In this document: one piece after another, positions 6,444 to 9,635 of the stretch | Position numbering within the stretch: position 1 is the first letter of the stretch | Layout of the letters: every line of letters starts with the position of its first letter | From: an uncultured Lachnospiraceae bacterium | GTDB lineage: Bacteria > Bacillota_A > Clostridia > Lachnospirales > Lachnospiraceae | DNA length: 9,635 bases | Assembly: GCA_910587905.1 (NCBI GenBank) | Contig: CAJUOF010000148.1 | Coordinates: 1 to 9,635, forward strand | Direction: 5' to 3' | Made by a program: the position numbers and the translations under genes | Notes under the pieces: model-generated | The model's database searches: none | Seen by the model: the letters and a program-made list of their open reading frames with translations, nothing else | What the model was told of the DNA's origin: nothing

Positions 6444-7834
6444 ATGCCAGAGACGAATATCGGCAGAATCACCCAGATCATCAGTGCCGTTCTGGACATC
6501 AAGTTCAGCGAAGGAAAGCTCCCCGACATCAACGAGGCGATCAAGGTGAAGCGGACGGACGGAACGGACCTGGTGGTGGAGGTATCCCAGCATCTGGGCG
6601 ATGATACCGTGAGATGTATCGCCATGGGCTCCACGGACGGACTGCTCCGGGGCATGGAGGCGGTGGCCACGGGCGCACCCATCACCGTGCCCGTGGGGGA
6701 GAACACCCTGGGACGGATCTTCAACGTTCTGGGCGAGCCCATTGACAATAAAGAAGCTCCGGTTGTGGAGAAGAAGCTTCCGATCCACAGGCCGGCCCCG
6801 GAATTTTCGGAGCAGGCCACGGACATGGAGATCCTGGAGACCGGGATCAAGGTCATTGACCTTCTCTGCCCTTACCAGAAGGGTGGAAAGATCGGTCTCT
6901 TCGGCGGTGCCGGAGTGGGAAAGACCGTTCTTATCCAGGAGCTGATCCGAAATATCGCGACGGAGCACGGCGGATATTCCGTATTCACCGGCGTGGGCGA
7001 GCGTACCCGTGAGGGGAACGACCTCTACCACGAGATGACGGAGTCCGGCGTTATTAACAAGACGACCATGGTGTTCGGCCAGATGAACGAGCCGCCGGGA
7101 GCCAGAATGAGGGTGGGCCTTACGGGGCTTACCATGGGGAGCATTTCCGTGACGAGGGCGGCAAGGATGTGTTGCTCTTCATCGACAACATTTTTCGTTT
7201 CACTCAGGCGGGCTCCGAGGTTTCGGCCCTGCTTGGACGCGTGCCCTCAGCCGTAGGTTACCAGCCGACTCTCCAGACGGAGATGGGCGCCCTGCAGGAG
7301 CGGATCACCTCCACCAAGAGCGGTTCCATCACGTCGGTCCAGGCCGTCTACGTGCCCGCCGACGACCTGACAGACCCGGCCCCGGCGACCACCTTCGCCC
7401 ACCTGGACGCGACGACGGTGCTTTCCCGTTCCATCGTGGAGCTGGGCATTTACCCTGCGGTAGACCCGCTGGAGTCCACCTCCAGGATCCTGGATCCCAG
7501 AATCGTGGGCGAGGAGCATTACAAGGTGGCCAGAGGTGTGCAGGAGATTCTTCAGAAATACAATGAGCTTCAGGACATCATTGCCATCCTGGGTATGGAT
7601 GAGCTCTCCGACGAGGAGAAGCTGATCGTGTCCAGAGCCAGAAAGGTGCAGAGGTTCCTTTCTCAGCCTTTCTTCGTGGCCGGGAAGTTCCTCGGCCTGG
7701 AGGGGCGTTACGTGCCTGTTTCTGAGACGATTCAGGGCTTCAAGGAGATCATCGAGGGCAAATACGATGACATTCCCGAGAGCTACTTCCTCAATGCAGG
7801 CAACATTGACGACGTACTGGCCCGCGTAAAGTAG
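6444..7834 (+). pseudogene. atpD: ATP synthase F1 subunit beta, split by a one-base deletion
   Basis: The catalytic subunit of F1. Bases 6444-7136 encode residues 1-231 with the P-loop GGAGVGKT (154-161), the catalytic VGERTREGNDLYHEM (184-198) and NEPPGARMRVGLTGLTM. The frame then breaks: the family reads TM-AE(Y/H)FRDE, but the bases after ATG 7134-7136 read GGGAGCATTTCC. Adding one base between 7137 and 7138 (GCG for Ala) restores AEHFRDEGGKDVLLFIDNIF and an intact remainder to the TAG at 7832-7834, including ALLGRVPSAVGYQPTL and DELSDEEKL. The restored protein would be 463 residues, the normal length. As read, the first frame continues to a stop at 7256 with 25-odd junk residues. The ribosome site is AAAGGAG (6427-6433). 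No other decay is seen, so a sequencing or assembly error is more likely than true loss; a functional gene is expected. Confidence 0.93.
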
Positions 7835-7845
7835 GGGGTGTGTGA

Positions 7846-8253
7846 ATGGCTTCGGAAAAATCGTTTAAGCTTCGGATCATCACGCCCGACCGGGTCTTCT
7901 ACGAGGGCAGTGCGGAGATGGTGGAAATGGACACCAGGGAGGGAGCCATCGGCGTTTACAAAAGCCATGTGCCTACCACCTGCATTCTGCGGCCTGGAAT
8001 CCTGACGATCCACATGGAAGGGAACGAGGTGAAGCAGGCGGCCCTTCACGGCGGCTTTGTGGAGATCCTGAAAGAGAGCGTCACCGTGCTGGCGGAAGCG
8101 GCCGAGTGGCCGGGAGAAATCGACGTGGAGCGTGCCAAGCAGGCGAAAGAGCGTGCGGAGACAAGGCTTCAGGCCCACAACGAGGATCTGGATCCCCTCC
8201 GGGCGGAGATGGCCCTCCGGCGTGCGATCACCAGAATCAAGGCGGCAAAATAA
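7846..8253 (+). CDS. atpC: ATP synthase F1 subunit epsilon
   Basis: This 135-residue rotor subunit sits at the foot of gamma and regulates ATP hydrolysis. The N-terminal beta-sandwich is recognisable (FKLRIITPDRVFYEG, TREGAIGVYKSHVP, HGGFVEI with the following VTVLAE), followed by the helical C-terminal hairpin (about 90-135) rich in Arg, Ala and Glu. AGGGGGTG (7833-7840), overlapping the end of atpD, precedes ATG 7846. It closes the operon; the stop is at 8251-8253. Confidence 0.95.
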   Translation: MASEKSFKLRIITPDRVFYEGSAEMVEMDTREGAIGVYKSHVPTTCILRPGILTIHMEGNEVKQAALHGGFVEILKESVTVLAEAAEWPGEIDVERAKQAKERAETRLQAHNEDLDPLRAEMALRRAITRIKAAK

Positions 8254-8291
8254 AAACTGTATGATTGCGGCGGTCTTTCAAGACAAGCCGT

Positions 8292-8347
8292 GGGAGAACA
8301 TCCCCCGTCCAACCGATACAAAGTCGGCTGGACGGGGGATGTTCCCT
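8292..8347 (+). terminator. Long inverted repeat after atpC, probable operon end
   Basis: The arms 8297-8311 (AACATCCCCCGTCCA) and 8329-8343 (TGGACGGGGGATGTT) are perfectly complementary over 15 bases. Outside them GGG (8292-8294) can pair with CCC (8344-8346) across a two-base bulge, and inside CCGA/TCGG adds four more pairs. The position 38 bases after the atpC stop fits a transcription end. Only TTAT follows the stem, without a T-run, so it may act as an mRNA 3'-end stabiliser or Rho-linked end rather than a textbook intrinsic terminator. The rest of 8254-8451 shows no convincing gene. Confidence 0.6.
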
Positions 8348-8451
8348 TATACCACTCGACCTGCTGCATGGAGGCGGTGACTGTCGGAATCAGCTCGTCC
8401 ATGATGCTCAAGTGATTTAGACAATATTTTCATGATGTTGTATCATATTAC

Positions 8452-8480
8452 TTGACACTTCCACTTCACGGATTTATAAA
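8452..8480 (+). promoter_or_regulatory. Near-consensus sigma-A promoter
   Basis: TTGACA at 8452-8457 and TATAAA at 8475-8480 are separated by exactly 17 bases. A GGAGGA ribosome site and an ATG follow within 30 bases of the -10 box. Placed after the atp hairpin, it starts a new transcription unit in the A+T-rich part of the window. Confidence 0.75.
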
Positions 8481-8489
8481 AAAGAAGTG
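8456..8489 (+). repeat. CACTTC repeats around the promoter, possible operator
   Basis: CACTTC occurs twice in tandem (8456-8461 and 8462-8467) from the end of the -35 box into the spacer, and its inverse GAAGTG occurs at 8484-8489, just after the -10 box. Inverted hexamers flanking a -10 box are a common layout for repressor sites. No regulator gene is visible in the window, and six-base repeats in A+T-rich DNA can arise by chance. Confidence 0.3.
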
Positions 8490-8506
8490 AAAACGGAGGA
8501 CAAGAA

Positions 8507-8614
8507 ATGGCACAGAAGAAAATGATGTGGTATAAAAAAAGAATCTTTCCGAAGTTAATTGAAATAAAGCTTTTATCAAATGGGAAAACATGGTATAATA
8601 AGCATGAATTTTAA
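8507..8614 (+). CDS. Small ORF of unknown function with its own promoter and ribosome site
   Basis: A 35-residue, Lys-rich, basic peptide (begins MAQKKMMWYKKRIFPKL, ends NKHEF). I do not recognise it. GGAGGA at 8495-8500 is six bases before ATG 8507, and the promoter at 8452-8480 lies directly upstream, so expression signals are better than for most chance ORFs of this length. The last part overlaps the extended -10 box of the transposase (8591-8599). It could be a genuine small peptide, or the first codons of a host gene cut by insertion of the neighbouring IS, with the tail read from IS sequence; the second fits the setting well, but the IS left end is not defined. Confidence 0.4.
   Translation: MAQKKMMWYKKRIFPKLIEIKLLSNGKTWYNKHEF
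8591..8599 (+). promoter_or_regulatory. Extended -10 element, probable transposase promoter
   Basis: TGGTATAAT is a perfect TGn-TATAAT extended -10 box, 38 bases before the transposase ATG at 8637. No good -35 match lies 17 bases upstream (8571-8576 reads TTTTAT), which an extended -10 can tolerate. Confidence 0.45.
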
Positions 8615-8636
8615 AGCGTTTGCGGGAGTGGATACC

Positions 8637-9635
8637 ATGGATGAATTTATCAAGGAGCTTGATCCAAATCTGGATTATCTGGAGCATAAAATAATAGGGA
8701 ATGAAGTCATTATTTATGCAGCCTCAAACAGAAAAATATGCAGATGCCCTTATTGCGGCTCTGAATCGGCGCGAATACATAGCCGTTACGAAAAAAGTTT
8801 TCAGGATCTTCCAATCATGGGCAAAAAAACAAAAGTCGTTATTGAAAACAGAAAATTCTTCTGCGACAATCCAGACTGTGGGATTACTACTTTTGCAGAG
8901 CGTTTCGACTTCCTGTCACAGAAAGGGAAAAAGACAAAACGCCTGATTGAAAAAATCGTGGATGTTTCCCTGAATACAACCTCCACCACTGCTTCAAGGA
9001 CGCTGAAAGACGGGATTGCGGATGTTGGCAAAAGCACCATTTGCAGTCTCTTAAAAAAAGATATGCTAGTTCCTGAGAAAGAAGCCGTTACAAAAGTCTG
9101 TCTTGAAGTTGTATCCAGGGACGGCTCTGTTTCCTATAAAAGCGCCATTGAACAGGCTGGAAGCCATCTGCAGCAGGTCAGTGACCGTTTTCACCTGGTG
9201 AAGGGGCTTACGGATGCGGCAAAGAAATTTTTGTCACGTCTTCTGGCAGCAAATTTTACTCTCCCAACGGAAGCATCCCATTATGATGGAAAACCCACGG
9301 GGGATTACTGGGATAAACCCGTCAAAGAAGACGCACCTGCCGCTGAGCACAACGCAAATGTCAAAAAGAAAATGAAGACAGTGGAACAAGTACGGGAATT
9401 CGGGAAACAGGGATTGAACAAAAGTGAGATTGCAAGAATTGTCGGAATAAACAGGGTGACGGCTGCAAAATACCTGAAAGATGATTTTAACCCTTCCAGC
9501 GCTTATTACCATACGACGATCCCCAGTAAAATAAAGCCCAATTCGTATGTTTGCCACAAGGGAACGGAGGCTCATGAAGGAAGCTGCCGAACAGGGAGGA
9601 AGTGGAGAAAAGATCGAACGGAAGTGGCTGGTCAG
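8637..9635 (+). pseudogene. ISL3-family transposase with two internal deletions, 3' end missing
   Basis: The frame from ATG 8637 (GGGAG at 8624-8628, eight bases upstream) stays open to the window end. The N-terminus has the ISL3 zinc motif, CPYCG (37-41) paired with CDNPDC (76-81), then a helix-turn-helix region (about 100-140, STTASRTLKDGIADVGKSTI). Next, VTKVCL (ending 9104) runs directly into EVVSRDGSVSYKSAI; family members carry roughly 45 residues between these (the DDFA...YGT..VD.. segment), so the first catalytic Asp is missing. The second Asp (SRDG) and VSDRFHLVK are present, followed by the EHNAN and HTH-like NKSEIARIVGINRVTAAKYL segments. After IPSKIKP (to 9539) about 30 residues are lost and the frame shifts: bases 9541-9635 encode IRMFATRERRLMKEAAEQ in the next frame. 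An in-frame upstream ATG (8604) lacks a ribosome site. Transposition activity is not expected. Confidence 0.85.

Larger units (their letters stand above)
8571..9635 (+). mobile_element. ISL3-family insertion sequence, partial (right end outside window)
   Basis: The transposase remnant defines the element. The left boundary is approximate: composition shifts to A+T-rich from about 8410, the transposase promoter is at 8591-8599, and I could not identify the terminal inverted repeat or the 8-bp target duplication expected for this family. The window ends inside the element. If the window is a whole contig, a break inside a multicopy IS would be the usual reason. Confidence 0.75.

Noticed and set aside
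7134..7145. Programmed -1 ribosomal frameshift in atpD
   Set aside because: A -1 slip on GGGG would restore the frame as M-G-E-H, but there is no standard slippery heptamer, no programmed shift is known to me in atpD, and the family has Ala at this position. One missing base is the simpler explanation.
8292..8347. tRNA or CRISPR repeat
   Set aside because: The structure is one long hairpin without a cloverleaf or a CCA-end fold, and there are no regularly spaced repeats anywhere in the window.
8262..8380. 39-codon ORF after atpC
   Set aside because: It has no ribosome site and most of it reads through the long inverted repeat, so it is better explained as the 3' hairpin.
8169..8411. 80-codon minus-strand ORF over the atpC end and hairpin
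   Set aside because: It overlaps atpC antisense and the palindrome, with no recognisable motif or ribosome site.
8701..8946. 81-codon + strand ORF in the transposase region
   Set aside because: It is an out-of-frame shadow; the frame starting at 8637 gives the zinc motif and continuous ISL3 similarity.

Overview
The window is almost entirely a bacterial F-type ATP synthase operon on the + strand, preceded by three metabolic genes and followed by the start of a decayed insertion sequence. Protein wording (dCMP deaminase with SKDPGTQVGACIV and GYNGFPKGC, an ywlE-rpiB-like pair ahead of atp, strong GGAGG ribosome sites, a TTG start) and the G+C-rich coding sequence suggest an anaerobic Clostridia member, most likely a gut Lachnospiraceae. 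That placement is an inference from memory of families, not a search result.

Layout. Bases 1-18 are an Illumina adapter remnant, so position 1 is probably a raw contig end. Bases 20-1140 hold the 3' end of a low-molecular-weight (arginine-)phosphatase gene, rpiB, and a dCMP deaminase gene. Bases 1137-8253 hold atpZ, atpI, atpB (a), atpE (c), atpF (b), atpH (delta), atpA (alpha), atpG (gamma), atpD (beta) and atpC (epsilon), the standard order. Several neighbours overlap (by 20, 4, 8 and 13 bases) and the other gaps are short, so the block looks like one transcript; the promoter lies upstream of the window. A hairpin sits between atpI and atpB, another overlaps the atpE stop codon, and a long inverted repeat follows atpC.

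The c subunit carries the ligand pattern of sodium-binding c-rings (Gln31, Glu64, Thr65, Tyr69), so the enzyme is probably Na+-coupled. AtpZ and AtpI would assist ion loading or c-ring assembly. The a, b and c subunits form the membrane motor, delta joins b to F1, alpha and beta form the catalytic head, and gamma and epsilon form the rotor stalk.

Two genes are broken as read. atpD lacks one base near 7137, which splits an otherwise perfect beta subunit; a sequencing or assembly error is the likeliest reason. After 8410 the composition becomes A+T-rich. A near-consensus promoter leads to a 35-codon unknown ORF, then to an ISL3-family transposase gene that lacks two internal blocks, including the one expected to hold its first catalytic Asp, and runs off the end. 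I see no clearly new multi-gene system. The points most worth checking are the Na+ signature, the atpD frameshift, the twice-deleted transposase and the small promoter-driven ORF.
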